A stretch of DNA of 35,756 nucleotides. Origin: Methanomicrobium sp. (lineage in GTDB: Archaea > Halobacteriota > Methanomicrobia > Methanomicrobiales > Methanomicrobiaceae). Location: the NCBI GenBank assembly GCA_017412625.1, contig JAFPWZ010000061.1, positions 1-35,756 on the forward strand, written 5' to 3'. The notes beneath the pieces were generated by a model. The model was not told the DNA's origin, did not search any database, and saw nothing but the letters and a program-made list of their open reading frames with translations. Shown here piece by piece: positions 7,188 through 15,832 of this stretch. Within the stretch, counting starts at the first letter, position 1; each line of letters opens with the position of its first letter. The position numbers and the translations under genes are program-made.

Positions 7188-8174
7188 ATGTCTGAGACAA
7201 TACTTGTAACGGGTGCGGACGGATTCATAGGCAGTCACCTGACCGAACTGCTTGCACAAAATCCCGATAACAAAGTCCGTGCCTTCGTATACTATAACTC
7301 TTTTAACTCATGGGGCTGGATAGATACGCTCCCAAAAGAAATCAAAGACAGACTGGAGATTTTTGCCGGAGATATCCGCGACCCGAACGGAGTTCGCGAA
7401 GCAATGAAGGGAGTCGACACCGTATATCACCTCGCGGCGCTCATAGCGATTCCTTTCAGTTACCATTCCCCCGATTCATACGTGGATACCAATATCAAAG
7501 GAACTTTGAACGTCCTTCAGGCGGCTCGCGATCTGCACACAAGCCGCGTCCTCGTCACATCCACCTCCGAGGTCTACGGAACTGCGCAGTATGTCCCGAT
7601 TGATGAGAAACATCCGTATCAGGGACAATCCCCGTATTCGGCAACGAAGATCGGTGCGGACAGACTTGCCGAGAGTTTTTACCGTTCCTTCGATCTTCCC
7701 GTATCCATTGTGCGTCCTTTCAACACATTCGGTCCGCGTCAATCCGCACGTGCGGTGATACCGACTATAATTACCCAGCTACTTTCGGGATACAAAGAAA
7801 TCAAACTCGGATCGCTGACTCCGACGAGAGATTACACTTTCGTAAAAGACACGGTGAGGGGATTCGAGAGTATTGCAAAATGCGATGCGGCAATCGGTCA
7901 GGAGATAAATATCGCATCGCAGTTCGAGGTCTCCATCGGCGATCTGGCAAATGAACTGATAAGTCAGATCAATCCCGAGGCAAAGATTGTATGCGACGAA
8001 GAACGTATAAGACCCGAAAAGAGCGAGGTCAACCGACTCTTCGGCTGCAACGAGAAGATTAAGAGACTTACGGGATGGAAACCAGAATATACTCTTGAAA
8101 AGGGTCTTTCCGAGACAGTAGAGTGGATAAAAGACAACTTAAGCGCTTACAAAGCCGACATTTACAATCTCTGA
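7188..8174 (+). CDS. legB: NAD-dependent sugar-nucleotide 4,6-dehydratase (LegB-like)
   Basis: Extended SDR protein of 328 residues. Rossmann motif TGADGFIG (8-15), STSEVYG (125-131), catalytic Tyr150-x-x-x-Lys154 in SPYSATKIG, and RPFNTFGPRQ are all present. In Campylobacter legionaminic acid synthesis LegB removes water from GDP-GlcNAc to give the 4-keto-6-deoxy sugar. The assignment rests on similarity to this branch plus the full set of downstream genes; UDP- or other NDP-sugars remain possible. It is first in a tight operon, 12 bp before legC. A good TATA-like ACTATATAA sits only 5-15 bases before the ATG, too close to drive this start; ACTTTTTTAA at 7149-7158 fits a nearly leaderless mRNA better. 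Confidence 0.87.
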   Translation: MSETILVTGADGFIGSHLTELLAQNPDNKVRAFVYYNSFNSWGWIDTLPKEIKDRLEIFAGDIRDPNGVREAMKGVDTVYHLAALIAIPFSYHSPDSYVDTNIKGTLNVLQAARDLHTSRVLVTSTSEVYGTAQYVPIDEKHPYQGQSPYSATKIGADRLAESFYRSFDLPVSIVRPFNTFGPRQSARAVIPTIITQLLSGYKEIKLGSLTPTRDYTFVKDTVRGFESIAKCDAAIGQEINIASQFEVSIGDLANELISQINPEAKIVCDEERIRPEKSEVNRLFGCNEKIKRLTGWKPEYTLEKGLSETVEWIKDNLSAYKADIYNL

Positions 8175-8186
8175 AGAGAGGCAGTC

Positions 8187-9329
8187 ATGCAGAAATACAT
8201 ACCGTTATCCGTCCCCAACCTCAAAGGGAACGAGAAAAAATATGTCGATGATGCCATAACTCAGGAATGGGTATCAACCGGCGGCGCCTACATCACACAG
8301 ATGGAAAAGGCGGTTGCGGAGTACGTTCATACGCCGGATGCTGTGGCCTGCCAGTCGGGAACCGCGGCGCTTCACCTCTCATTAATCTGCTGCGGAATAA
8401 ACGCGGGCGACGAAGTAATCGTCCCCACCCTTACCTTTGTTGCGGCAGTCAACCCCGTCAAATACGTGAATGCCGAGCCCGTCTTCATGGACTGCGACGA
8501 TACGCTCTGCATGGACATGGATAAACTCGAGCGTTTCTGCCTCGAAGAATGCGAGATGCGAAACGGCAGACTGACTGACAAGTCCAACGGAAAGCACGTC
8601 TCCGCAGTCATTGTCGTCCACGTCTTCGGCAATATCGCGAACATGGAAAAACTCATGGATCTGAAGAAGCGCTTCGGATTCAAGGTCATAGAGGATGCAA
8701 CGGAAGCGTTCGGAAGTTACTTCAAGAACGGCGTCTTTGCAGGGAAGTTTGCGGGAACAATCGGCGATATCGGCGCGCTGTCGTTTAACGGCAACAAGAT
8801 TGTGACCACCGGCGGCGGCGGTATGCTGATATCTCAGGACACAAAAATTCTCGATAAAGCACGTTACCTCTCGACACAGGCAAAAGACGATGCCGTATAC
8901 TTCCTGCACAACGAAATCGGATACAACTACCGCATGACAAATATTCAGGCGGCGGTGGGGGTTGCCCAGATCGAACGCATTGAGGAGTTTGTCGCAATCA
9001 AGAACACGAATTATGATAATTACGTCAAAAACGGAGTTAAACTGTATCCGTTCCGCGAGGATATACGATCAAATCGCTGGTTCTACAGTTATCTGACGGA
9101 CAGGCGCGACGATCTGATAAAGTATCTGGGAGAGAACAATATCCAGTCCAGACCTATCTGGCATCTGATTCACGATCTTCCGCCTTACAAAAATTCGCGG
9201 GCATATCATATAGAGAAAGCGCAGTACTTCCACGACCGCGTTGTCAACATTCCGTGCAGCACGAATCTTACGGCGGATGACGTGAACACGGTCTCGGAAA
9301 CAATCATTAGATTCAATAAAGAGGTCTGA
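8187..9329 (+). CDS. legC: DegT/DnrJ/EryC1-type PLP aminotransferase (LegC-like)
   Basis: 380 residues, normal for sugar aminotransferases. The opening IPLSVPNLKGNEKKYV...EWVSTGG is characteristic of the LegC group. PLP-binding Lys204 sits in SFNGNKIVTTGGGGM, with QSGTAALH (56-63), VIED (167-170) and the tail pattern RPIWHLIHDLPPY. It should aminate the 4-keto sugar made by LegB using glutamate. AGAGAGG before ATG 8187 is a good ribosome site. Only one base separates its stop from the start of the split ptmE, implying translational coupling. Confidence 0.9.
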   Translation: MQKYIPLSVPNLKGNEKKYVDDAITQEWVSTGGAYITQMEKAVAEYVHTPDAVACQSGTAALHLSLICCGINAGDEVIVPTLTFVAAVNPVKYVNAEPVFMDCDDTLCMDMDKLERFCLEECEMRNGRLTDKSNGKHVSAVIVVHVFGNIANMEKLMDLKKRFGFKVIEDATEAFGSYFKNGVFAGKFAGTIGDIGALSFNGNKIVTTGGGGMLISQDTKILDKARYLSTQAKDDAVYFLHNEIGYNYRMTNIQAAVGVAQIERIEEFVAIKNTNYDNYVKNGVKLYPFREDIRSNRWFYSYLTDRRDDLIKYLGENNIQSRPIWHLIHDLPPYKNSRAYHIEKAQYFHDRVVNIPCSTNLTADDVNTVSETIIRFNKEV

Positions 9330-9330
9330 C

Positions 9331-9507
9331 ATGACAGATATCGGTAAATTTTTGATCCCGCAGAATGCGACAGTGTTGGACGCAATGTCCGCAATCGACA
9401 CCGGCGCAAAAGGTATTGTCTTTGTCTGCAGTGACAAAAAGATAGTCGCCGTGATTACGGACGGAGATATCCGCAGATACATAATCAGAGGCGGCGATCT
9501 GTCATGA
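9331..9507 (+). pseudogene. ptmE: N-terminal CBS fragment of a split ptmE
   Basis: 58 codons giving MTDIGKFLIPQNATVLDAMS and ending in ITDGDIRRYIIRGGDLS, the first CBS motif of a PtmE-type nucleotidyltransferase. The TGA at 9505-9507 is in the same frame as the rest of the gene: the next codons read NVMDIANRDFKSL, exactly where the second CBS motif should continue. A single base change can turn an ordinary codon such as CGA, GGA or AGA into TGA. It may be a nonsense mutation, a sequencing error, or a naturally split gene. Confidence 0.75.
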
Positions 9508-9513
9508 AATGTG

Positions 9514-10392
9514 ATGGATATAGCAAATCGGGATTTCAAGTCCTTGAAAGAAACTGACAGTATAGACTCCGATCTGCTTGCCGATATTAAACTGAATTAT
9601 AAAGCATTGCCCGTTCTGGATGCAGACGGCAAAATCCTTTCAATTGTCTTTGATGACGAAACCGCATCACTGCCGCATAAGAAACTGAATCTGCCCGTTG
9701 TCATAATGGCGGGGGGTAAAGGAACCCGCCTGTATCCGTATACGAAAGTCCTTCCTAAACCTTTGATTCCGATAGGGGATGTGCCGATTACCATGCACAT
9801 AATGCAGCATTTCGAGAGATTCGGGTGCACGCATTTTACTCTTGTTGTCAATCACCAAAAGGAACTGATAAAGGCATATTTCTCGGATCCCGAGATCCCG
9901 TATGTCGTTGACTTTGCGGAAGAAGTCAGACCTCTCGGAACCGCAGGGGGTCTGAAACTCCTCGAAGGCAGGATTAACGGGACTTTCTTCATGACCAATT
10001 GTGATATTCTGGTTGATGCGGATTATGACAAGATATATGAATATCACAAGAAATCCGGCAACCTGATAACCATGGTCTGCGCTGTCAAGAAGATAACCAT
10101 ACCCTACGGAACCGTATGCATGAATGAGTCGGGTCATATAGAAAGTATGGTCGAGAAACCCGAGATCTCGTATCTGGTGAATACTGGATATTATGTGTTG
10201 GAATCCGAGGTATTATCTGAGATTCCCGAAAACACGTTTATTCACATGACCGATGTCGTGCAAAAGTGCATTGATGAAGGAAAGCCCGTCGGGGTCTTCC
10301 CGATAAGCGAGAATCAGTGGTCTGATATGGGACAGATTGATGAGATGGAGAAGATGAAGGATAAAATGGTCGGCGGCAATGACGGACATTGA
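9514..10392 (+). CDS. ptmE: sugar-1-phosphate nucleotidyltransferase (PtmE-like) after the in-frame stop
   Basis: About 292 residues: the rest of a CBS domain (to about residue 45), then a NTP_transferase domain starting VVIMAGGKGTRLYPYTKVLPKPLIPIG, the nucleotide-binding G-G-x-G-T-R-L signature, with later NCDIL and VEKP motifs. In Campylobacter PtmE makes GDP-glucosamine from GlcN-1-P to feed legionaminate synthesis. The upstream TGA lies seven bases before ATG 9514 (TGAAATGTGATG), so terminating ribosomes could restart here at ATG or GTG 9511 and still make the intact catalytic domain. Its last 14 bases overlap the acetyltransferase gene. Confidence 0.85.
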   Translation: MDIANRDFKSLKETDSIDSDLLADIKLNYKALPVLDADGKILSIVFDDETASLPHKKLNLPVVIMAGGKGTRLYPYTKVLPKPLIPIGDVPITMHIMQHFERFGCTHFTLVVNHQKELIKAYFSDPEIPYVVDFAEEVRPLGTAGGLKLLEGRINGTFFMTNCDILVDADYDKIYEYHKKSGNLITMVCAVKKITIPYGTVCMNESGHIESMVEKPEISYLVNTGYYVLESEVLSEIPENTFIHMTDVVQKCIDEGKPVGVFPISENQWSDMGQIDEMEKMKDKMVGGNDGH

Positions 10393-11047
10393 ACGTAATG
10401 AACGGAAGTATCCCAAACTTGTTCTTGTCGGCGGCGGGGGACACTGCAGATCGGTATTATCATCGATTGACCGCAGTAAATACGCCGATATTGTTATTGT
10501 CGATTCCAAAGAGAATTTAGGGAAGGATGTAGACGGCGTCCCAATCGCCGGAACCGACGATGATCTTGCAAAACTGCATGATGAAGGCTATTGTGAGGCA
10601 TTCATAACCGTGGGATCCGTATCGAGCAATCCGAAGAGGCGCAGGATATATGAATCACTGGAAAAAATCGGATTTTCTTTTCCGTCTTTCATAGATCCGT
10701 CAGCAGCAGTCGCGGATTCCGCCGTAATCGAAGAAGGTGTTTTCGTCGGAAAGAATGCGGTAATCAATGCGGGGTCGCGAATCGGCAAGTTTTCCATAAT
10801 TAATACGGGTGCGATAGCGGATCATGACTGCAATATAGGATCATTTGTCCATCTCTCACCCGGCGTTGTCCTGTCAGGGACCGTGACAGTTGGTGATAAC
10901 ACTCATGTGGGAACGGGCACATGCGTTAAACAATGCGCTAAAATCGGTGAGAATACTACTGTCGGAATGGGAAGCGTTGTCATAACCGATATTCCGTCAA
11001 ACTGCGTTGCATACGGCGTTCCGTGCAAAGTGAGGGATACGTTATGA
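10379..11047 (+). CDS. legH: NeuD/PglD-type sugar O/N-acetyltransferase (LegH-like)
   Basis: 222 residues. A Rossmann-like N-terminus (LVLVGGGGHCRSVLSSI) binds the sugar nucleotide, and a left-handed beta helix of hexapeptide repeats follows from about residue 95 (VIEEGVFVGKNAVINAGSRIGKFSIINTGAIADHDCNIG). Catalytic His is expected in ADHDCNIG. This is the PglD/NeuD layout; in the legionaminate route it acetylates the 4-amino sugar. Start overlaps the preceding gene by 14 bp and its stop overlaps the next ATG (ATGA), so it is fully coupled in the operon. Confidence 0.88.
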   Translation: MTDIERNERKYPKLVLVGGGGHCRSVLSSIDRSKYADIVIVDSKENLGKDVDGVPIAGTDDDLAKLHDEGYCEAFITVGSVSSNPKRRRIYESLEKIGFSFPSFIDPSAAVADSAVIEEGVFVGKNAVINAGSRIGKFSIINTGAIADHDCNIGSFVHLSPGVVLSGTVTVGDNTHVGTGTCVKQCAKIGENTTVGMGSVVITDIPSNCVAYGVPCKVRDTL

Positions 11048-12051
11048 GCAAAGGGAATCATACTTTCATAATCGCCGAGATTGGTGTCAACCATAACGGC
11101 TCGGCCGATATCGCAAAGAAAATGATCGATACGGCAAAAGCCTGCGGTGTTGACGCCGTTAAATTCCAGACTTTCGTTTCCGAAAATTTGGTCTCGCGAT
11201 TTGCAGAGAAAGCCGAATATCAGAAAGAAACGACTGGAAAGGACGAGAGTCAGCTTGCCATGATCAAAAAGTTGGAGTTATCTTACGATGATTTCAGAGA
11301 GCTGAAGAGATATGCGGAATCGATGAATCTGACGTTCATGTCCACACCTTTTGATCATGACAGCATTGACTTTCTTGCCGAACTCGGCGTTGATATCTTT
11401 AAGATACCTTCGGGAGAGATAACTAACCTGCCGTATCTGATGAGGATCGGTAAATTAAAGCGAAAAGTAATCCTTTCCACCGGCATGAGCACTTTGCCCG
11501 AGATAAAGGATGCTATCGCGATTCTTAAAAAATACGGGACTGCCGATATAACACTGCTTCACTGTAATACGGCATACCCGACACCATACAGGGATGTCAA
11601 TCTCAACGCCATGAAAACGCTCCGCAATTCTTTCGGGTTGCCAGTGGGTTACTCCGATCACACAAAAGGTATCGAGGTGCCTATAGCGGCGGCAGCGCTG
11701 GGTGCGGTTGTAATCGAGAAGCATTTCACTCTCGACCGAAACATGGAAGGTCCCGATCACAAGGCAAGCCTCGAACCCGATGAACTGAAAGCGATGGTGA
11801 CTTCGATAAGAAACATAGAGGATGCGCTCGGAAGTTCCGAGAAGAGGCTTACGGAATCGGAAGCGGTCAACCGCGACATCGCCAGAAAAAGTATAGTCGC
11901 GAAGTGCGATATCAAAGCGGGCACGGTCTTCTCGGAAGATAACATTACTGTAAAAAGACCCGGAAACGGAATCTCGCCGATGAAATGGTTTGAGGTTCTC
12001 GGGAAGAAGGCACCCCGCGATTTCGAATACGATGAGTTGATTGAATTATGA
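11044..12051 (+). CDS. legI: NeuB-family nonulosonate synthase (LegI-like)
   Basis: Condenses PEP with a six-carbon sugar (here probably 2,4-diacetamido-2,4,6-trideoxymannose) to give the nine-carbon acid. The TIM-barrel domain starts FIIAEIGVNHNGS, followed by VDAVKFQTF, STPFD, FKIPSGE, LSTGMS, LHCNTAYP, GYSDHT and EKHFTLDR. A C-terminal SAF (antifreeze-like) domain begins near residue 280 (ARKSIVAKCDIKAGTVFSED). I chose ATG 11044 over the upstream GTG 11023 because it overlaps the legH stop as ATGA and begins right before the conserved strand. Sialate and legionaminate synthases cannot be separated with certainty by eye. Confidence 0.93.
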   Translation: MSKGNHTFIIAEIGVNHNGSADIAKKMIDTAKACGVDAVKFQTFVSENLVSRFAEKAEYQKETTGKDESQLAMIKKLELSYDDFRELKRYAESMNLTFMSTPFDHDSIDFLAELGVDIFKIPSGEITNLPYLMRIGKLKRKVILSTGMSTLPEIKDAIAILKKYGTADITLLHCNTAYPTPYRDVNLNAMKTLRNSFGLPVGYSDHTKGIEVPIAAAALGAVVIEKHFTLDRNMEGPDHKASLEPDELKAMVTSIRNIEDALGSSEKRLTESEAVNRDIARKSIVAKCDIKAGTVFSEDNITVKRPGNGISPMKWFEVLGKKAPRDFEYDELIEL

Positions 12052-13211
12052 CAAAGACAATCGGAATCGTAACGGCAACAAGGGCGGAATGGGGTCTGCT
12101 CAGACCGCTCGCTAAGCTGATCCAGGACGATCCCAAATTTAATCTGTTTCTTGCGGCAACGGGCACGCATTATCTCGAGGATTTCGGCGAAACATACAAA
12201 GAGATCGTTGCCGACGGATTCACGATAGACGCACGTGTTGACATTATTCGTTCGGAGATAAAAAATCCCGCAGATGTCAGTAATACAATGGCTAACGCCG
12301 TATCCGGTTTTGCGGATCTGTTCTCGAAGCATCGGATAGATCTGTTGATTCTTCTGGGAGACAGATATGAAACTCTTGCCGTCGCTATTGCGGCAATGAA
12401 CGCCAAAATACCGATTGCCCACCTTCACGGCGGCGAACTTACCGAAGGGGCGATTGATGATTCGATAAGACATACCATCACAAAACTCTCCTATCTTCAT
12501 TTCACGAGCTGCGAGGCATACCGCCGGCGCGTTATACAACTCGGCGAGCAACCAGACCGCGTATATAATGTCGGAGCCATCGGAATCGACAATATCAGAC
12601 AGATGAAACTGTTATCAAGAGAAGATCTCTCGTCCGCGATAGATTTCGATATTTCCGATTCAAAGTATGCGGTGGTGACATATCATCCCGAGACTCTCAA
12701 CGGCAATGTGAAATATCAATGCGAGCAACTTCTGGAGGCATTATCCGCATTTCCGGCGATGAAATTCATAATCACCAAATCCAATGCTGACGAGGGAGGT
12801 CTTATCATCAATGAGATGGTTGACGAGTATGCAAAAAATCATGCAAACGTTCTTGCCGTATCATCTCTCGGAAATCTGAAGTATCTTAGCGCACTTAAGC
12901 ATGCATCCGCGGTTATCGGGAATTCGTCAAGCGGCATCGCGGAAGCGCCGTATTTTAAGATACCGACCGTGAACATCGGCGTTCGTCAGAGGGGCAGGAT
13001 ACAGGCGGAGTCGATTATTAATTGCAATGCGGTTGCATCCGAGATTGCCGGTGCTATTAAGAAAGCTATGTCGGATGAATTTGCGAGGATTGCTGCGAAG
13101 TCGGTGTATCCTTACGGGGACGGTCATGCATCGGAAAAGATTGTTGCGGCGTTGCATGATTGGCTGGATGATGAGAAGATTGATTTGAAGAAAGTGTTTT
13201 ATGATCTGTGA
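12048..13211 (+). CDS. legG: hydrolysing sugar-nucleotide 2-epimerase (LegG/NeuC-like)
   Basis: 387 residues in the WecB/NeuC fold. It removes the nucleotide while inverting C2, supplying the mannose-configured sugar for LegI. Motifs: IGIVTATRAEWGLLRPL at the start, LGDRYETL, AHLHGGELTEGAIDDSIRHTITKLSYLHF in the middle, VTYHPET, and GNSSSGIAEAPYFKIPTVNIG(V)RQRGR near the end. EGAIDDSIRH is typical of the hydrolysing NeuC/LegG type rather than WecB. ATGA overlap with legI. The last 11 bases overlap an upstream in-frame ATG of legF. Confidence 0.92.
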   Translation: MTKTIGIVTATRAEWGLLRPLAKLIQDDPKFNLFLAATGTHYLEDFGETYKEIVADGFTIDARVDIIRSEIKNPADVSNTMANAVSGFADLFSKHRIDLLILLGDRYETLAVAIAAMNAKIPIAHLHGGELTEGAIDDSIRHTITKLSYLHFTSCEAYRRRVIQLGEQPDRVYNVGAIGIDNIRQMKLLSREDLSSAIDFDISDSKYAVVTYHPETLNGNVKYQCEQLLEALSAFPAMKFIITKSNADEGGLIINEMVDEYAKNHANVLAVSSLGNLKYLSALKHASAVIGNSSSGIAEAPYFKIPTVNIGVRQRGRIQAESIINCNAVASEIAGAIKKAMSDEFARIAAKSVYPYGDGHASEKIVAALHDWLDDEKIDLKKVFYDL

Positions 13212-13215
13212 TATT

Positions 13216-13923
13216 ATGAAAAACATTGCGATAATTCCTGCAAGAAGCGGTTCAAAAGGTCTTAAGGACAAGAACATCAAGTTGTTGAACGGCAAACCGT
13301 TACTGGCTTATTCCGTTGAAGCGGCACTCGAGTCCAAGATGTTTGATGAGGTTATGGTCTCAACGGATTCCGAGAAGTATGCCGCCATTGCAAGAGAATA
13401 CGGTGCGAATGTTCCTTTCCTTAGATCCGCAGAATTGTCATCGGATACGGCAACATCAAAAGACGTTATTCTGGATGTTTTAAGTCGATATGAAGCATCC
13501 GGAAAGATCTTTGACACCTTTTGTCTGCTTCAACCTACATCGCCTTTGAGAACGGCATCGGATATAATCAAAGCCTATGAATTTTTTGCCGAAAAAAATG
13601 CTTTGGCTGTTGTAGGTGTGACCGAAGCGGATCATTCGCCGCTGCTTTACGGAACGCTTCCGGAAGATCGTTCCATGGTTGGGTTCATCAAAGATAAAGT
13701 GAAGGATAAACCAAGGCAGGCATTGGAGACATATTACAGAATAAACGGAGCGATGTATATAGCAGATGTCGGGTATTATCGGGAATTTGGTGATTTCTAC
13801 AAATATCGCTGTTATGCTTATGTAATGGGGAGAGAGGTATCTGTGGATATTGACTCGGAGATGGATTTTAGGCTGGCTGAGTTGTTATTTCAAAATATCT
13901 TAGATGCAAAAAAGAAAAAGTAG
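13216..13923 (+). CDS. legF: CMP-nonulosonate cytidylyltransferase (LegF/NeuA-like)
   Basis: Activates the nonulosonic acid with CTP to form the CMP-sugar donor. The nucleotide-binding motif IPARSGSKGLKDKNIKLLNGKPLL opens the protein; SDTATSKDVI, LLQPTSPLRTASDI and the Asp pair in VSVDIDSEMDF follow as in NeuA. I prefer ATG 13216 (MKNIAIIPARSGSKG) because family members start just before this strand; ATG 13201 would add five residues. Length 235 is normal. It is the last gene of the operon. An AT-rich 370-bp gap separates it from the glycosyltransferase. Confidence 0.93.
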   Translation: MKNIAIIPARSGSKGLKDKNIKLLNGKPLLAYSVEAALESKMFDEVMVSTDSEKYAAIAREYGANVPFLRSAELSSDTATSKDVILDVLSRYEASGKIFDTFCLLQPTSPLRTASDIIKAYEFFAEKNALAVVGVTEADHSPLLYGTLPEDRSMVGFIKDKVKDKPRQALETYYRINGAMYIADVGYYREFGDFYKYRCYAYVMGREVSVDIDSEMDFRLAELLFQNILDAKKKK

Positions 13924-14295
13924 ATTTATGGCTTAGAAAAAGATTGCACTTTAATTGTCACATTATGGATCATCATGTCGAATGAGATGATTATTTTATT
14001 GAGTCAATTCCTATTTATCCGTATAATAAGGCAAAAAATGATGTAATAAATAATGTTCTCTTTTTGTACTATTGACAGTTACTAATATATTGTTGATAAT
14101 TCTTTAGATTTGGTTATCGTCATGTACATGTAAAAAAACAGCAGGTATATAATATTTATACTTTAATGAATATAATTATCATAATTATTTATTTTGTGTA
14201 AATAAAATGAGTGCTTGGCACATGTAGTATCAGATCTGAAAATAATGGGTGCTGTTAGTTATTATGTAATACAACTAAATAATAAGATATAATGT
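13924..14295. other. AT-rich intergenic spacer
   Basis: About 370 bp, strongly AT-rich compared with the leg operon. No reading frame of note and no clear structured RNA. The fall in GC starts here and continues through the next gene, suggesting that this is the edge of a transferred segment. Confidence 0.5.
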
Positions 14296-15543
14296 ATGAT
14301 GAGTCAATTTCATAATGTGACAAAGAAACAAAAAAAAATATCAACAATAATAATAATCACAGTGCATCCTTTCTCTGAAAGAGATTATGTTAGATTTGGG
14401 ATAGATACGTTCCTAGAAAATGGGTATGCTATAAAAGTATTTGTGATCTTCCCGATGTTTACACAAAATTATGCTGATAATGTCATCCCAGAAATAAAAA
14501 ATGGTATTGAATCTAAAATTATTTCGAGTGCAAATAAGATACGTTCGGAATTGCGCCAATACTCTCCAGAGAATTGTATGATTATTATGAATTGTCATAT
14601 CGTGTACAATAGTTTAAAATTATACAGAGTACTTAAAGAGTACTCCATAGACTATTCAATAGTCAATTTAGGATCAATTCCAGCCATCAAAAATGATGGA
14701 TCATTGAAAAGTGCATTTATTGCTGCCAAGATTAAGCGTTACATTCAATTATTCTCTTTAAGAGCAGTCTGCGACAAATTCCTTACAATTTTACCAAAAA
14801 AATACTATTGGCTACTGGGAGTTACCCCTGCAAAATACTATCTTGTTGGCGGAGCGATTGCTTTGGAAGCACCTTTTGGAATATATTTCTCCGATAAAAC
14901 AACGATAATTAATGCACATTCTATGGATTATGACCGGTATTTAGAGATGGATGCATATACATTTTCCGTTAATGACATTAATTCAAAGTATTGTGTATTC
15001 ATTGATCAATATCTGCCGCATCATCCCGATAATGCTGTTAGCTATGGGAAATCTCCATGTTCTGAAGAGAAATACTACTCTGCGCTCAACATATTCTTTG
15101 AATATATTGAAAAAAAGTTTGACATAAAAGTAATTATTGCAGCTCATCCGAGAGCAGACTATAGTTTGCATCCTAATGCATATCCTAATCGAACAATTAT
15201 TTTGGGTAAAACTAACTACTTGGTGCGTGATGCCGATTTTGTTATAATGCATAACTCAACCGCAATAAGTTATGCAGTACTGTTCAAAAAACCAATTCTG
15301 TTTCTCACCACGAATGAACTGATAGAAAATTATGGCGGTATGTACAATGATTCTATCTCCACATTTGCTCAATATTTTGGACAAGCACCAATTAACATAG
15401 ATACTGATTATTCACAACTAAGTGAAATTCCAAAAATTAATGAAAAATTGTATGATAAATACATTAATGACTACATAAAAATCAAAGGATCCCCAGACAA
15501 AAAGATATGGGAGATATTCATTGACGAAATCGAAAAGTGTTGA
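14296..15543 (+). CDS. putative nonulosonate (sialic-acid-like) glycosyltransferase
   Basis: 415 residues; I do not recognise a named family. Two features recall bacterial sialyltransferases: an HP motif, AAHPR at 282-286, and a later S/T motif, HNSTAISYA at 319-327, spaced by about 35 residues, followed by LFKKPILFLTT. The layout suggests a GT-B fold with CMP-sugar bound in the C-terminal half (VFIDQYLPHHPD at 234-245 opens it). The N-terminus IIIITVHPFSERDYVRFGIDTFLENGY would be the acceptor domain. Codons are very AT-rich, unlike neighbours, so horizontal transfer is likely. Position after the leg operon supports a legionaminyl or pseudaminyl transferase. ATG 14299 is an alternative start. 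Confidence 0.6.
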   Translation: MMSQFHNVTKKQKKISTIIIITVHPFSERDYVRFGIDTFLENGYAIKVFVIFPMFTQNYADNVIPEIKNGIESKIISSANKIRSELRQYSPENCMIIMNCHIVYNSLKLYRVLKEYSIDYSIVNLGSIPAIKNDGSLKSAFIAAKIKRYIQLFSLRAVCDKFLTILPKKYYWLLGVTPAKYYLVGGAIALEAPFGIYFSDKTTIINAHSMDYDRYLEMDAYTFSVNDINSKYCVFIDQYLPHHPDNAVSYGKSPCSEEKYYSALNIFFEYIEKKFDIKVIIAAHPRADYSLHPNAYPNRTIILGKTNYLVRDADFVIMHNSTAISYAVLFKKPILFLTTNELIENYGGMYNDSISTFAQYFGQAPINIDTDYSQLSEIPKINEKLYDKYINDYIKIKGSPDKKIWEIFIDEIEKC

Positions 15544-15624
15544 ATACTTTACAAATATTTGAAAGAATTTGCAATCAATCAAAACCAATAGATACCTCCA
15601 TCAACATAAATAAATATACCAACC

Positions 15625-15832
15625 ATGTTCAATAACTAATCAATACTCATTACCAGAGGCACGGGTTCTTTCGGTAATCACTTCATGGAAATACATCCTG
15701 AAACATTATGATCCAAAGAGGATCGTCATCTATTCCCATGACGAATACAAGCAATTCATAATGAACAATATATTCAAGGAATACGACAACAAACTCCGCA
15801 TTTCAGAAAGAATGTGTAGAAGATTCTCATAA
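15625..15832 (+). pseudogene. pseB: 5' remnant of pseB (UDP-GlcNAc 4,6-dehydratase/5-epimerase)
   Basis: Reads MFNN-stop-SILITRGTGSFGNHFMEI in one frame, then after a one-base shift LKHYDPKRIVIYSHDEYKQF and MNNIFKEYDNKLR. Together these match the first 60 or so residues of PseB: the G-x-T-G-S-F-G Rossmann loop and the P-K-x-I-x-I-Y-S-R-D-E-x-K-Q motif. It has a TAA at codon 5, one frameshift, G-to-R in the glycine loop, and then stops. The rest of the roughly 330-residue enzyme is missing. Confidence 0.8.

Noticed and set aside
9505-9507. TGA in ptmE as selenocysteine codon
   Set aside because: The position is not a catalytic Cys in this family, and archaeal selenocysteine use is not known in Methanomicrobiales. 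Nonsense mutation or gene splitting is simpler.
11757-12551. 264-codon minus-strand frame over legI and legG
   Set aside because: Antisense to two conserved genes, with no motif of its own.
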